64,000 nt of DNA from positions 124,001 to 188,000 of the forward strand of contig CAOLHI010002125.1 of NCBI GenBank assembly GCA_948474755.1, written 5' to 3'. Shown here piece by piece: positions 44,923 to 56,750 of this stretch; the stretch's first letter is position 1; each line of letters begins with the position of its first letter. The position numbers and the translations under genes are program-made. The DNA is from Ctenosaura bakeri. Its lineage: Eukaryota; Chordata; Lepidosauria; Squamata; Iguanidae. The notes under the pieces were generated by a model. It saw nothing but the letters and a program-made list of their open reading frames with translations, was not told the origin of the DNA and did not search any database.

Positions 44923-45592
44923 ATAGAATCATAGAAATGTAGAGTTGGAAGAGACCACAGGGGCCATCCAGTCCAACCCCCTGCCATGCAGGAACACCCA
45001 CAAAGCACTCCCGACAGATGGCCATCAAGCCTCTGCTTAAAAACCAAGGAAAGAGACTCCACTACACTCCGAGGCAGCAGATTCCACTGCCGGACAGCCC
45101 TGACTGTCAGGAAGTTCTTCCTGAGGTTCAGGTGGAATCTCCTTTCCTGTAGCTTGAATCCATTGCTCCTTGTCCTGGTCTCTGGAGCAGCAGAAAACAA
45201 GCCCTCTCCCTCCTCTACGTGGCATCCCTTCAAATATTTAAACATGGCTATCATGTCCCCTCTCAACCTTCTCTTCTGTAGACTAAACATACCCAGCTCT
45301 CTAAGTCTATCCTCATAGGGCATTCTTTCCAGGCCTCTCACCATTTTGGTCACCCTCCTCTGGACTTGCTCCAGCTTGTCAATATCCTTCTTGAATTGGG
45401 GTGCCCAGAACTGGACACAGTATTCAAGATGGGGTCTAACAAAAGCAGAGTAGAGTGGTACCAGTACCTCTCTCGATCTAGACACCATACTCCTATTGAT
45501 GCAGCTGAGAATTGCACTGGCTTTCTTGGCTGCCACATCACACTGCTGACTCATGTTCAGCTTGTGATCTATGAAGACTCCTAGAGTGTTGG
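44923..45592 (-). mobile_element. CR1 LINE, 5'-truncated, ORF2 C-terminus plus 3' UTR
   Basis: A 244-aa minus-strand frame (45,614-44,880) covers it. It reads through [51 protein letters not shown] and [16 protein letters not shown], the conserved C-terminal part of CR1 ORF2 after the reverse transcriptase palm, then the 3' UTR with 'atggcagggggttggactgg' and the terminal 'ttctatgattcta'. It keeps the 11 nt that the 14,487 copy has lost, so it is the better-preserved copy, but it too lacks the endonuclease and catalytic core. The final 15 or so codons of the open frame lie outside the element. Confidence 0.92.
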
Positions 45593-45617
45593 TGTATGGT
45601 GGAAACTCTTTCACTTT

Positions 45618-45705
45618 TATTTAATGCTATTTATATCCTGTCTTTCTGCTAACAAAAAATGGCACAGTATTCAGGTTGGCTATCAATAAATTAATGAATC
45701 AATAA
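45618..45705 (-). repeat. LINE-like 3' tail, reverse orientation
   Basis: 'atttatatcctgtctttctg' is the reverse complement of the non-LTR tail wording 'cagaaagacaggatataaat'. It adjoins the 5' end of the CR1 copy. Similar tails are at 46,005-46,050 (plus) and 49,908-49,945 (minus). Confidence 0.45.
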
Positions 45706-46208
45706 ATTCATTGTAGCAGTCAAAACTGCAAAGGTTTCTAACCAATTTTTGTCATTATTGATGGAAGTTGATACAACAGAGTAACTTCTCATAGAAAGGA
45801 ATTCACAGTTGTGGTTTGCGGCAAGTCTGGGGACACAGTAAATGCTGAGTCACACACATCTGGCTACCCCCCCTCCCCAATAGGCCTTCAGATATTTTTA
45901 ACTTGCATTAAAAAAAGAAAAAGAAAAAGAACTCAGATTTAGTTATGTTTAAGCTTTTGTATCAGTAGGTTTTTAAATATAGTTCATAGTGTGCCTTGAA
46001 TACCACACCAAGAGAAATCTGGGATATAAATAAAATAATAAAGCGAAATAAATATCCCAACCAATCTTGCACCAGCTGATAGCAAGAGCTTGAGAAGGGC
46101 CTGAACAGGGTCTTATGGGAGAAAGATTTTTAGGGCTTTATGGATAATTCACAGTGCTTTGACTTGCTGATCAACAACGAAATAATGATACCATGCAACA
46201 GAGACTGG

Positions 46209-46410
46209 GGCCATTTCTGCCCTACACTGCTATAGTGCTATTATTTTACTTTCAACATCATGTGGAATTCTGGGGTTTGTAGTTTAGGGAGAGGCCTTTA
46301 GAATTCTCAGCCTGAGAGCTCTTGGGCCTCAGTAAACTACAAACCCCAGAATTCCATGGGATGTTGATTGTGGAATAGTAGCACTATAAGAGTGTAGTGT
46401 GGAAATGGCC
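46209..46410. mobile_element. Palindromic MITE (family C), copy 3
   Basis: The best preserved of the group. Termini GGCCATTTCTGCCCTACACT and AGTGTAGTGTGGAAATGGCC; inner arms 'ttctggggtttgtagtttag' and 'taaactacaaaccccagaat'. The unpaired centre near 46,295-46,325 holds 'ctcagcctgagagct'. 202 bp. The flanking 3-mers are TGG and TGT, so no exact target duplication. Its terminus differs from those of families A and B at only a few positions. Confidence 0.88.
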
Positions 46411-46786
46411 TGTATTGAATATGGATCACTTAGTTTAAACTATCGATTTATATCACTGGAGATGTGCAAAAGCGGGGAGCAACCGTGTGGGAGCAGCTGA
46501 GGCAGGTGGTCTCTCTCAGGCCTCCTCCCAGCTTCTCGTAGGTGAACATTTGAGCCCCAAGAAGAACCCAAACTTTTAGTTGCTCCCTCCCCAGTCTGCT
46601 ACCAGAAGGTCAACCCCCAAGTCACAATACTTAAAGTGAGCGCCAAATCTTCAGGCTCACCCCAAGGACAGCCTCCTTCCCCATTTCCCACCCCTCAGTC
46701 CAGAGACCTCTCCTTCTCTAAATGGGCACCGTAGGTGTTCTCTGAACTCCTACTTTCTCCCCCCACTACCTGCTAAATGACTACCT
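46411..46786. other. Unassigned, somewhat C-rich DNA
   Basis: GC-richer than average with many CCC-rich words (46,600-46,760), and no recognisable repeat or gene. It lies directly upstream of the LTR-like element; whether the two belong together is unknown. Confidence 0.4.
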
Positions 46787-47660
46787 TGTTACCAAACCAT
46801 ACACCTCCATGCTTTGATATGGTTTAATTGGCAGAAATGTTTAATTGGCACAAAATATAAATTATACATACTTATGGCTAGAAAAGCCATGTGAAAGAAA
46901 GGAACACTGGCTGGGAGTAGGTTAGAGGTGACCTCAACATAGTCAGGCCATAAGAATTAGCCAAGAAAGCTCAACTTAATAGCTCCAAGCTAATCCTATC
47001 AACTGCCCAACCTCAGAAAACCATAAGATGCCCAAGTGCAGATGCAAGGACCCCTGCTGTGTGCATTTCCTACTGAAGCCTGGCCCAGAAACTCCACTCA
47101 ACAAAGACATTGAAACAATCAGTCCATTCCAGACCCCTTTTGTTTACTCTGCCAGAAAGCAATTAACTCACACCCCTTCACGAGGGGAAACAGAGTATAA
47201 AAGTCTCCTGTTCTGAGCAACTAGCTTTGCAATTCACCAGTTGCTGAAGGTCACTCTGCTTATTTGCTTTCTGGCTGTGTACTGCCTTAGACACACAAAC
47301 GTAAGCCACATCAATGCTTCTTCACTTCTTTTCTGGACTGGTAATTATAACCCCAAGCCCTCAGTCTCTCTATCCATAATTTTTCCTCTCTTTATCCTTC
47401 AGCTTTTGTGTGACTGTGTGCTTGCTTGAACTGTTGCATGTGCGAGTGAATTTATTACAATAAATACACATTTTAGTTCACATCTTATTTTTTGTCTGCT
47501 GTTTTACTTGCATGAGCCCGTAAACATAGGTAGAAATGATCTTGCTAAGTTACCCTCCTCCTGCAAGCCTCCTAAACTTTGAGCTAATTCCTGCCCACTT
47601 CTGCAAGGAGGTACAGACATTACGGGGTGGCCCACATGGCACCTATGTTCTGGAGTAACA
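46787..47660 (+). mobile_element. Solo LTR-like element of an endogenous retrovirus, copy 2
   Basis: Begins TGTTACC and ends GTAACA. In between are a TATA box (TATAAAAG, 47,196-47,203) and an AATAAA signal (47,459-47,464), with U3 ~410 bp, R ~260 bp and U5 ~200 bp, an orthodox LTR layout. The first ~120 bp resemble the start (minus strand) of the element at 56,751-57,619, including 'cttatggctagaaaagcc' versus 'atatggctggaaaac'. The 4-bp flanks (ACCT, ATCA) do not match, so the termini are less certain than for the 7,067 copy. No internal viral genes are attached. Confidence 0.65.
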
Positions 47661-50600
47661 ATCAATTGGAAACACCATTCTAAGCCAATTGTCCAATTGA
47701 CAGTGTAAGACAGATGAAAAACCAGTGCAAAAGGGGGAGAAAATCCTACCCAGCCCTGAAATGACCAGCAAGTTTACACTGTTTCAGAGGTGGGAGGGTA
47801 GGTCAACAGAAGATCTAGAAAGGAAGAAAGGGAGGCAGCAAGAGCCTTTAAAAACTCTGGCTCCATCTGCCCCACTCATGGCATAATACCATGACACCAA
47901 CTGATGTGGCCTGCCCTCATTGGAAGCCAACAAACATGCCTTCCCGTGTGACTGTATGGTGTGAGAAGGGATTTGAATTCTACCTGAAAATGTATCAGTA
48001 ACCGGTATGGAAAAAGAAAAAAAAAAGTAGAAACACAAGTTTTAAAGAGTTCATGCAGGCATGGCAATACCCTTGCAAAATGGCAAAATTGTTCATGTCA
48101 AAATGATCCTAGACAATAAAATGTGTTTGCTTTGGATCTTTTGTATATCCTTCCTTAACCAGAGTCTGTACAGTAATCTTTAAATATGACCCTTCAGCAT
48201 CAGCTTTTAGACTGGTGAAGTAAAGTGGCGCCATTTAGGCTTCATAATGCCATTCTAAACTTAGATATTGTCAGAATTGCTAGGACGATTCTAAAATATT
48301 GTTTGTGGCTCATTCATTATTCATTCACATAGACATTCAATCACTGGAAGCACTGTGCTATGTACCTCTCCTCTTGAGGTGTAAAAATAATTCATCTCCT
48401 GGAGCTTATAGTGTTTATCCACCAAAATGAGAGGGAGGCAAATCTATGGTTACTTGCCAATCAAGCCAACGTCGGAAAACAAGTTCCACAAAACTTGACT
48501 GAGTTCCAACATTAATATTGCAGTCAAACCATGCCTGTCTGAAATGATTCCCTTTTTCATCAGCAGCATGAAGAATATCATGAAAGAGCATTAGATCCTT
48601 GCAGCTTGAAATAAATCAAGCCTGGATGTGTATTCCATATGTGCCATAATAAAATGCAAATAAGTACTAGGAAAATTTTATGAGTCGTAATTTGTGGCAT
48701 AGTTTTCTAATCTACCTGGAGTGAAATGTTCTGCTGTCAATGCCTAATTTAACATTTTAGTTGCTGCCCTGGGAATGCTTTTTCTATGTCTTTATAAGCT
48801 CCTTTTAAAAACTATACATTGACTGGATTCATCTTCAATAGTCAAGGAAAAAGCTTACTAATGAGGTCAGGTCAAGAGAGTGACTGATCTAAAGGCACAT
48901 GGAACAAAAATGGAATGAGGCAGGCTTGGTGTGTCTTTAACTAATAAACGGCCTGTGCGCTTCAAACCACAGTGACTCCTATTAAGAAAATATATTTCTA
49001 TGGCTCGCTGTGTGGGTTCTGGAAGGCAATTCATGCAGAACCAGCATGGTCTTCTATCCTGAAGTTCACATCTAGCCAGATTTAAAGAAAAGGGCAGCCA
49101 ATAGTATGTTGGCCATTGTCCCTTCTCCTAGGGACAGACTATTTCACTGTTGTCACAGAAAGAAAGGATTTGCCAACTATCACACAAAAGCTAAAATAAG
49201 ATTATTTTACTAAAACACAGAAATATTTATTTGGCAATATACAAACATTTTAAGATGAGTTTCTTGCCTGAAAGCAGTGTGGATATTAGTGTAGTATTTA
49301 GTTAGGCAAACAAGATGAAGGAAACAAATGAATAAGCAGAAGTGCAAAAACACCAAAGTACAGAAGTTTCCAATAGAAACAGATACAGTGAACGTTACAA
49401 TGTAATGGTTATGTATGAGAAAAGAATAGGATAGACTAAATATGCATGCACACAGACATGGAAAAATAAATGGATACAATAATTTGTTCTATGTCATTTG
49501 GCTACTGGAAGGTGGGAATCATGTATCCATCCAGATCTTGGACTGCAAGTCCCACCAGTCCTAGCCTTCAAACTAATGAAGGCTAATGGTGGGAGTTGTA
49601 ATACAACAACATATAGAGAATTACACAATTCCCACAGCTGAGATATTGATAAATTCCAATCCATATGGGAGCATGCTATACATTATCATAGTGGCACTAT
49701 GTTCATTACTTTGGTGAGAATAATACTCGGGAAAGAGGAAAGAATGGCACTGTAAATTTACCCACATGCCCCCAAACTGATGCCTGTCATGGAAAAAAGT
49801 TACATTGCCATGACTCAAAGGTAGCATAACAGGAAGAATCTAAAATGGCATCTCCTTCTACATCAATTATCAGGAATAAACTGCTGTTTGTTCTATATTA
49901 TTTTTTGCTAATTTTTGAGATTTATATCCTGCCTTTGAATGTCCAGTTGCCATGCCAGGGGGTGAGAAAAGTCACTTGAGATATTGGGGTCACTTGATGC
50001 TCCAGTGACAATGATAGATCTATGAATACCTCTAACCATACATCTGGTCCTTTCAATGAATTGGCTACAAATCTAAGACCCAATCCATAAGGATACTGCA
50101 ATCCACGATACTGAAAAGTACTAAAAAATCCAGATCAGATACACAAGCAAATATTTATTTCAAAACAATACAAACACATTGAGCTTTTTCCAGCATCTTC
50201 TCAGAAGAACTAGAAGAGCCAGACACTGTGTGCTACCCAACTGTTGTTCCTCTACTGACGAAAGGCAGCCCCCCCCCCAAAAAAACTTTGTAGGGGAACT
50301 CTCTGAACAGCATGGCAGGTTACATGGAGATTGCAAAGAGGAGCAGAATCACCCAAAATTGTGATTCCCTCCTCTTTATGGTCACAGATGTCTTCTGTCA
50401 GCAGAATGTTATTACCCATGTCTTGTTGTTCCACATCTTGGTTGTTGAAATAGAAAGTAAACTATGCATTCAGGGAGAAATAATACAATGGCCTCATTTT
50501 CCTTATGTTTTTATGATTGACACACTGGCAGGGCTTCTTCATTTTTTAATTTTAAAAAAAAATCTTGCACACATCTTTCTAGTTACAAAGCTTCAAGGCA

Positions 50601-51159
50601 CAAAACTCAGATCAGGCATACTCTGTTCACATTGATTATTATCTTCCTCTACCCTGGTAACCTCTTTTTGGCTACTGTTCTCAGAATTTCTGGCCACTAC
50701 AGTTAGTGGGAAGAGAAGTGCTTCTGGAGGGCCACTAGATTGGGGAAATCTACTCTGCATATTCTGTATAAAGACAGGAGTTCTCTACACATTTCCTAAG
50801 AACTTTCCCACTGCCATATCACCCCACATCCACATATATTTTTACAGTTCTAATTAAAATCTCAAAAGAAGTTAACTTCTTTCATTTTTTAGAAATGGCA
50901 ATTTACAATATTCCAGTCTCTTCACTTATTTTTTAGGTTTATATTATATGTCTGCTCTACTGTGCTACACATTTTAATGAAACATACCATAACTATCATA
51001 TTTCATTCTCATTTCCTAAAACCTCAATGAGTGGATAAGTCATGGTAAATCTCAATTTCTCCAGATCACAGCAGATGCCAAGAACAATGAAACTGATTTT
51101 CATCCTGTTATCTCCAAGACACAGGTGATATTTTCCCCCTTCAGTAATAGGAAAATGTA
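47661..51159. other. Unassigned DNA, partly low in repeats
   Basis: No gene is visible. At 49,520-49,612 a palindromic MITE of the 'ggtgggagttgtaatacaac' type is likely. 48,090-48,900 has no recognisable repeat and is AT-rich, another candidate region for conserved non-coding sequence. A C-run then A-run lies at 50,271-50,285. Confidence 0.4.
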
Positions 51160-51640
51160 CAGTTTTTGTACAAAACCTATGCAGCTTTCCCAGAAAAGTA
51201 CATAGTTTTCCAGAAGCCACACGGCTTTTCCTGAGAACTATTCTGGCTTCTTTGAAAACTGTACAGTTTTCAGTATGCAAAGGACTGCTTTCAGGCAGCA
51301 TGTTAGTGCTTTGTATGCAAGACTGCTTTTTTATGTAGTAAAAAGCAATGTTTTGCACACTGAAATAGTGCACAGAAAACATCAATGTTATACAACAAAA
51401 CCACATGTCTAATTTTTGTGCAATATTGCTAGATTCTGCACAACACTTCTGCCATGCAACGTTGTCTACATAAAATGCAGCAATGTTGCACAACAAAAAT
51501 ATTGTACAACAAAACTATGTGCCTGTGTTTTATGCAACATTGCTGATGGTGTGCTCAACAAAAATGCTGTGCAAAATCCAGTGATGTTACACACAAAAAC
51601 CACATGTGGCTGCAGCTCCAGTCAGCCTGAGTTTTTATTT
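51160..51640. repeat. Irregular low-order tandem tract (ACAACAAAA/TGTTGCA words)
   Basis: Short words recur with variable spacing: GTACAGTTTT(C), TGCACAACA, ATGTTGCACAACAAAA, ATGCTGTGCAAAA, AACCACATGT. From 51,370 to 51,600 the phrase 'gca(a)caacaaaa(a/c)' appears about five times at ~30-50-bp spacing. This is not a clean satellite; it looks like a decayed or expanded minisatellite. A minus-strand frame of 166 aa through it is compositional and not a gene. Confidence 0.6.
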
Positions 51641-54274
51641 CCTCCTGTGTAATATTTGCATTACATACCGTAATTTTCAAAGGTTGTGCAAAGGTTTGGC
51701 AAAGGTTGCAGTCACACTGTGACTGCACAATGTGACTGCACAGTGTTTCACTCCATTGTTTTATGGAGGTAAAGTGTGATTTAGTTTTGCATTTTCTGCA
51801 GTTACTCCATGTATGTAGCAAAAAAAAAAGTAAATGAGTAAGGTTCCCATCTCCCTTGGGAAGTTGTGCAGTTTTCTGCGCATAAGTGAAAATGACCATG
51901 AGTGTGTATTCTGACCGCAGAACTGCTCAGATTCTCAAACTCATGTGCATTTCTCAAAAACCGAGCAGTTTATGTTATGCTGGGAAAATTTATGGGAACT
52001 TTTGATATGCTGTTTTGCTTCTTGCCTAAGTTTCCCTAGAAACTAAGAACTCCACATTTGACTCTAGTCAAAACTGACATATTTCCATTCCATATCTAGT
52101 GGGGATAGACTTTTATTTCAAAGCATCAACAAGTTAATAAAATATTTCTTAATGGAATACTACTGTACTATATAAACATTCCTTGATGATGAAAAAACAA
52201 TACCTACAGAGCTGTACCAAAGATCTCAAAACAATTTCACATAAGTATTCAGTAAATAATATTACAATGACAGTATTATGAAGCTTCCCACAGTGACTTT
52301 TCCTCTTGGCTTTATGGGCAACAAAAGAATGCATGCAGGTGACATCTTGCAAAAGCATGAGGTCTGACAGGGATGTCAGTGTGAACTTCGAAGAACCATG
52401 GATGAGAAATGTAGTCAAAGATAACATTAGACAGTTGTCCTATAAAATCTTGCCAGGTCTTGATGCCTAATGTATTTTCAACAAATATCTGTTGCACCTT
52501 CTAATGCTCTTGAACTGAAATGATAAATTATTTACTAAGCATACCAAATAGTCAATAAAGTATGCAATTAAAGTGCACCACCTTTATAATTCAGACAGTT
52601 CTTATCTACATTGGCAAAACTGTAAACAGCCTATTTGAATTCCTCCAGAGCTTCTCTACTGCCTGCTTGTGTTAAGCTGTTTCAGCAAGCACTACTGCCA
52701 CCTCCTGATGATCTGCTGAATATCTATTTGATGACTGAAAGGAATCTAAATTTTAGAGGACAAGAAAAAAAAATGACCTGACTTGATCCTTTAATTTAAT
52801 CATAAACCCTATCATTATCCTCATAAATTATTATTTATTACTATAAAAAATTAAATGGCACACTAATGTGGGTATTTTAAGTGCAGAAACCTCTAGTTGT
52901 TTCCCAAAATATATGGACAAAATGAGGTTCCACATTCATGTGAATCTGCAAAATATATATTTTTGTCCACAAACCTTGACTAAAATAGCCCTGAGAAACA
53001 CGGCCCATGCTCACTCCCAGACCTCAATACTGTAAGAGTGGCTTTCTCTGACAAAAATGAAGTGCTTACCTGGCTGCATTGTTTATCTGTGGATCAAAAA
53101 CAGTTAGATAGCAGGGCAGAAGTCTTGATGAAAAGGTTTACCCAGCCATACTGTGTTGCCCCATTGAACTGGTGGATGGAGTTGGAAAGCAAGATAATAT
53201 AAAAAGCAGGAGGGTTTTTTCTACTTTACAAGCAGAACAGAATCATGTAAGTGCAGAACAGGTAGAGGACTTACAAGGCTGAGGAAAATTGACAGCATGG
53301 TGACATAACCGTGAAAAGGAAGAAATACTACAGGAAAGATTAGTTGATGTTTGTAGTAGGGAGAGACAGGAAGTCTTCTGTCCCTCTCCATGCTGAGATT
53401 GAACTCATAAATCCAAGGACAGAGATGAAGAATGGTACTGAACCTTGTTTTTTTATCTAAGTGGTCACTCAGAAGGCTGTAGCAATCATTGAGAAATTAA
53501 GAAAGCAGAAATGGAGTCAGAAAATGGCATCCAGCACAATGAATGAGTACTGAGTTGAGATACATTCATTTTTCTGATAGATCACTCTGTGTCAAAATCC
53601 AACTCTAAGAAGATGATAGAGCTGCAGTAAAGACATCTACAGTAGATGCAATGCTCTTCAGCATGCATAAAAATGTTTGGACTTTTTGTAGTCTGGCCAA
53701 AGATAGAAGAACCACCACATGGAAAATACAGGATAACAATGAATGGATAATAGCATCACAAGGAAGGCTTATCTCACACCAAAGTTCACCTCTGTTGCAT
53801 TTGCCTAAGGAACTCTTTGCCTAAAACTAAAGGCCCTATTATCTTTTCACAGTATAGAGAGAGTTTAAACTTTTCAAGGAGGAGAGGGTTGTGTTCTTAG
53901 AATGAGGAAGCAAATATTACCTTGCTTTTATTATTTTATTGCCTTTTCTATTCTCAGAAAGCTGGGAGGAGGGCACTGGCATGCAACCTGATATGTCTAA
54001 TTTGATAATCTGTGGATTATTACTCCTAAAAATGTCACTACAGCATGTAGACAAGACCACAATACTTATCCTCCTCCCCACCCAATATCAGGGTGATTAT
54101 ACTACACACTCAGTGATGAGTTTTGTTTGAACTTACGCAGATCCTATATGCACTGAGTCTTATACTAGAGAACAATTCTTTTTACCATTTTTCTTCTTGC
54201 TGTTAGAAAGTCATTAAACACTCTGTACTTTCTGACATCTATTTCCCAATTAAAACTTACTCTGCCGCCCCCAA
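51641..54274. other. Unassigned AT-rich DNA
   Basis: No gene is visible. Short direct repeats of 'tgtgactgcaca' at 51,718-51,742 continue the TGCA-rich style. The rest is unassigned. Confidence 0.4.
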
Positions 54275-54490
54275 AATGCAATTTTTGCAAAGAAAATGGC
54301 ATTTCTTGTGCAGAAAACATCACTTTCTACACAGGGAACAAGGTAGCTATAAATTAACAGTTTTCTGCACAGAAAGCAGCACTTTCCATGAAGAAAGCAG
54401 ATTTTGTTTCCTACACAGGAAATTTGTGCAGGAAGTACCATTTTCTGTGCAAATATTCCCTGTTCATTTTTCATGCAGAATTAAGTCCTA
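54275..54490. repeat. Irregular tandem tract of TTTCTGTGCAGAAA words
   Basis: Near-palindromic words built from TTTCTGTGCAGAAA or TTTCTGCACAGAAA appear about nine times (for example 'cttgtgcagaaaacatcact', 'ttttctgcacagaaagcagc', 'ttttctgtgcaaatattccc') at about 20-30-bp spacing. Same style as 32,105-32,240 and loosely 8,130-8,400. Open frames of 74-79 aa through it reflect this periodicity. Confidence 0.6.
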
Positions 54491-55160
54491 CACTATAATG
54501 CTTCCTGCTGCCTAAAATTTGTCTTGTCAGTCTTTCCAGACACTCAAGAAATAAGTATTTTGATCATTTGGGATAATATTTTTAATATTATATACTTCCA
54601 AGCCAATACAATGGATTTGTTTTTGTTTCAGAAGTCCAGTTTTATATCAGGCATAAATCGTACCAGGCAGACAGATCCTGAGATATATACATCTTGCATT
54701 TTCCAGGCCTTTTGATTCTTTTATCTCATTCCTCAGATAATGATAAGTTGCTTCTCCCAAAGCAGAAATTCTTACTTTGCTTCTCAAAAAAGAAGATATC
54801 TGTCTCCCACCTTCCATTTTTTGACAGCTTTTAGATTTTGGGAGAGAATCCCAAAATCCCTAGCATAATAACTTGCCTTTTGGTTCTCTTTTGGGAACAG
54901 CTGTCCAAGATCGGATCCATGGAGGAACATCCTCTTGCAAATAAATCACATGCAAATACAGATGTGAAGCATGTATGTAATCTTCTTTTTTACTTTGTGA
55001 TCTATGGTCTGAATCCAACTTTCGAATCAATAAACTTGTGTTTTAATTATAATGTTTGTGCTTTGATTATGTATTTTAACTTAGTTTTAATTCTTATTTG
55101 ATCACTTAATTTGTGTCTTAACTTTTGTATTCCATGATTTTCAACTATTTTTTTTAATTA
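54491..55160. other. Unassigned AT-rich DNA
   Basis: No gene is visible; AT-rich, no recognised motif. Confidence 0.4.
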
Positions 55161-55250
55161 CTACAAGCGGCTTTGAGTACTAACTAAGAAAAGAGTGAGA
55201 TATAAATACAGATAACAGCAGCAACAACAACAACAGCAACAACAACAACT
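55161..55250 (+). repeat. LINE-like 3' tail with (CAA)n/(CAG)n microsatellite
   Basis: 'acaagcggctttgagtacta' and 'gagtgagatataaatacaga' form the non-LTR 3' tail; a (CAA)n run with CAG interruptions continues at 55,209-55,249. The family C MITE begins five bases later. Confidence 0.55.
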
Positions 55251-55254
55251 TTAT

Positions 55255-55442
55255 GGCTATTTCCACACTAGACTGTTATAGTGCTATTATTCCACTTTCA
55301 ACATCCTATGGAGTCTTGGGGCTTGTAGTTTAGGGGGGAGCCTTTAGAATTCTCAGCCAGAGAGTTCGTTGGCCTCAGCAAACTATAAACTCCAAAATTG
55401 CACAGGATGTTGGAAGTGGAACAGTGTAGAGCAAAAATGGCC
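55255..55442. mobile_element. Palindromic MITE (family C), copy 4
   Basis: Termini GGCTATTTCCACACTAGACT and a worn GTGTAGAGCAAAAATGGCC; inner arms 'tcttggggcttgtagtttag' and 'aaactataaactccaaaatt'; centre near 55,350. The right arm has lost a stretch (the 'aatagcactataaca' part), giving 188 bp. Confidence 0.8.
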
Positions 55443-56750
55443 AGTTTTTCTTACACTCAGCTAGTCTTGGATTCTGCCTTGAATGGATCAGCTTACAAAA
55501 TAAATCCACCCTCCTTCCTCCTCCTATCTTTTTCAAGGATTTTTATGCCCTTTTGGCTGACTGAAAGAAAATATTGGCACAGAACAGGAGCAAAGGAAAT
55601 GCGGGCATTCCATACCAAAATTCTAAGGTGTGCCCAAATTGATTTATTTTAGCATAATCATTCAAATGAGATTGTAGAGCTAGTCCATCTTTTCCTCTTG
55701 GCAGTTCTTTTTAAATGTTGAGAAGAAAAAAATGGGAAAACTGTAATTAAATTACAACGGATGAAGCGGGTTTATTGTGGTTTTTTTCCACTAGAAAGGA
55801 AGAAAGAAATTCAAAATGCCCCTAATATTGAATCACCTCAGACGTCACAGCCTACATTGTTTCTCAAATGCCTACTTGTTGAAATTTCAAAATAAAACAA
55901 AACGAAAATGAAAACAAAAAAACAAAGCTGTAACTGCACATCTGATGCATTTGTGTTCATGCAATCTGGACCAATTTGTGACACCCCATAGTTCAGTAGC
56001 TATAATTTTTAGCCAGCCTGTGCTGACATTTAGCTATGGCATGGTCATTGGCTGAGTCAGTCCTGTAAGTGCCAACAGGTACGCACAGAGAACTCTACAT
56101 CCATCAAATTTTTGCTTTAGGCAAGTTATGATTGAATGCTAAATCCTGAGCCATGCCGACGTCTGTGTGTGCCCCCGGCAGTCTCATGGCCATTTCAGCC
56201 CATGAGAGCAAGTCCTGCTAATCAGTCACAAAGAATTATAAATAAAATTGCTGGCTTGAGTTTTATAAAACTGACATACGTGATGGGAACTGGACCTACT
56301 AATAGGTTTATCATTCATAAATGCACTTAACACAATGCACTGTTATTAATGCAACACTAAATAAGCATTTGGGAATGCTCATTCAGTCTAATTACTTAAA
56401 ATGCTAATGACCTGGAGGGATTTAATATTCTCAGTCAAATTCTCCCAGGAAGTAGGTCTTAAACAGGCTATGGCAACATGCCATGCTGGAGGTACCTAAG
56501 TACATTTTTAAACAGCAGTGATTTTCAGGCATCAGTTAAGAAGCTATTTCTTTTCTCTCACACATGCCTCACTCAGATGGATTTTTTACAGCTTATCTTT
56601 TTTATTACATTAATGAAAGCGCTACAAAATTTGCTTTCCAACACAACTCAGAGGGCGGAAATTGTTAGCAGGGGCCAGGAGGTAAGCTTGAATCTGTTAA
56701 TACTTTTTCCTTTTGGATGACTGTTACCATTTTAGCTACACAAAGGACAA
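55443..56750. other. Unassigned DNA, low in repeats
   Basis: No gene is visible. From about 56,060 to 56,440 the sequence is AT-rich, carries several TAAT/ATTA-type words (gctaatga, ctaattactt) and no recognisable repeat, so a conserved enhancer-like element is possible but unproven. Confidence 0.35.

Noticed and set aside
46411..46786. Extension of the LTR-like element at 46,787 to the left
   Set aside because: The TGTTACC start at 46,787 matches the terminus of the sister copies, and the C-rich sequence to its left has no counterpart beside them.
50996..51496. 166-aa minus-strand open frame rich in C, F and K
   Set aside because: It follows the irregular TGCACAACA/GTACAGTTTT tract; the periodic composition explains the lack of stops.
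54275..54490. CRISPR array
   Set aside because: The repeated words are short, variable and irregularly spaced with no unique spacers, and the DNA is from a vertebrate.
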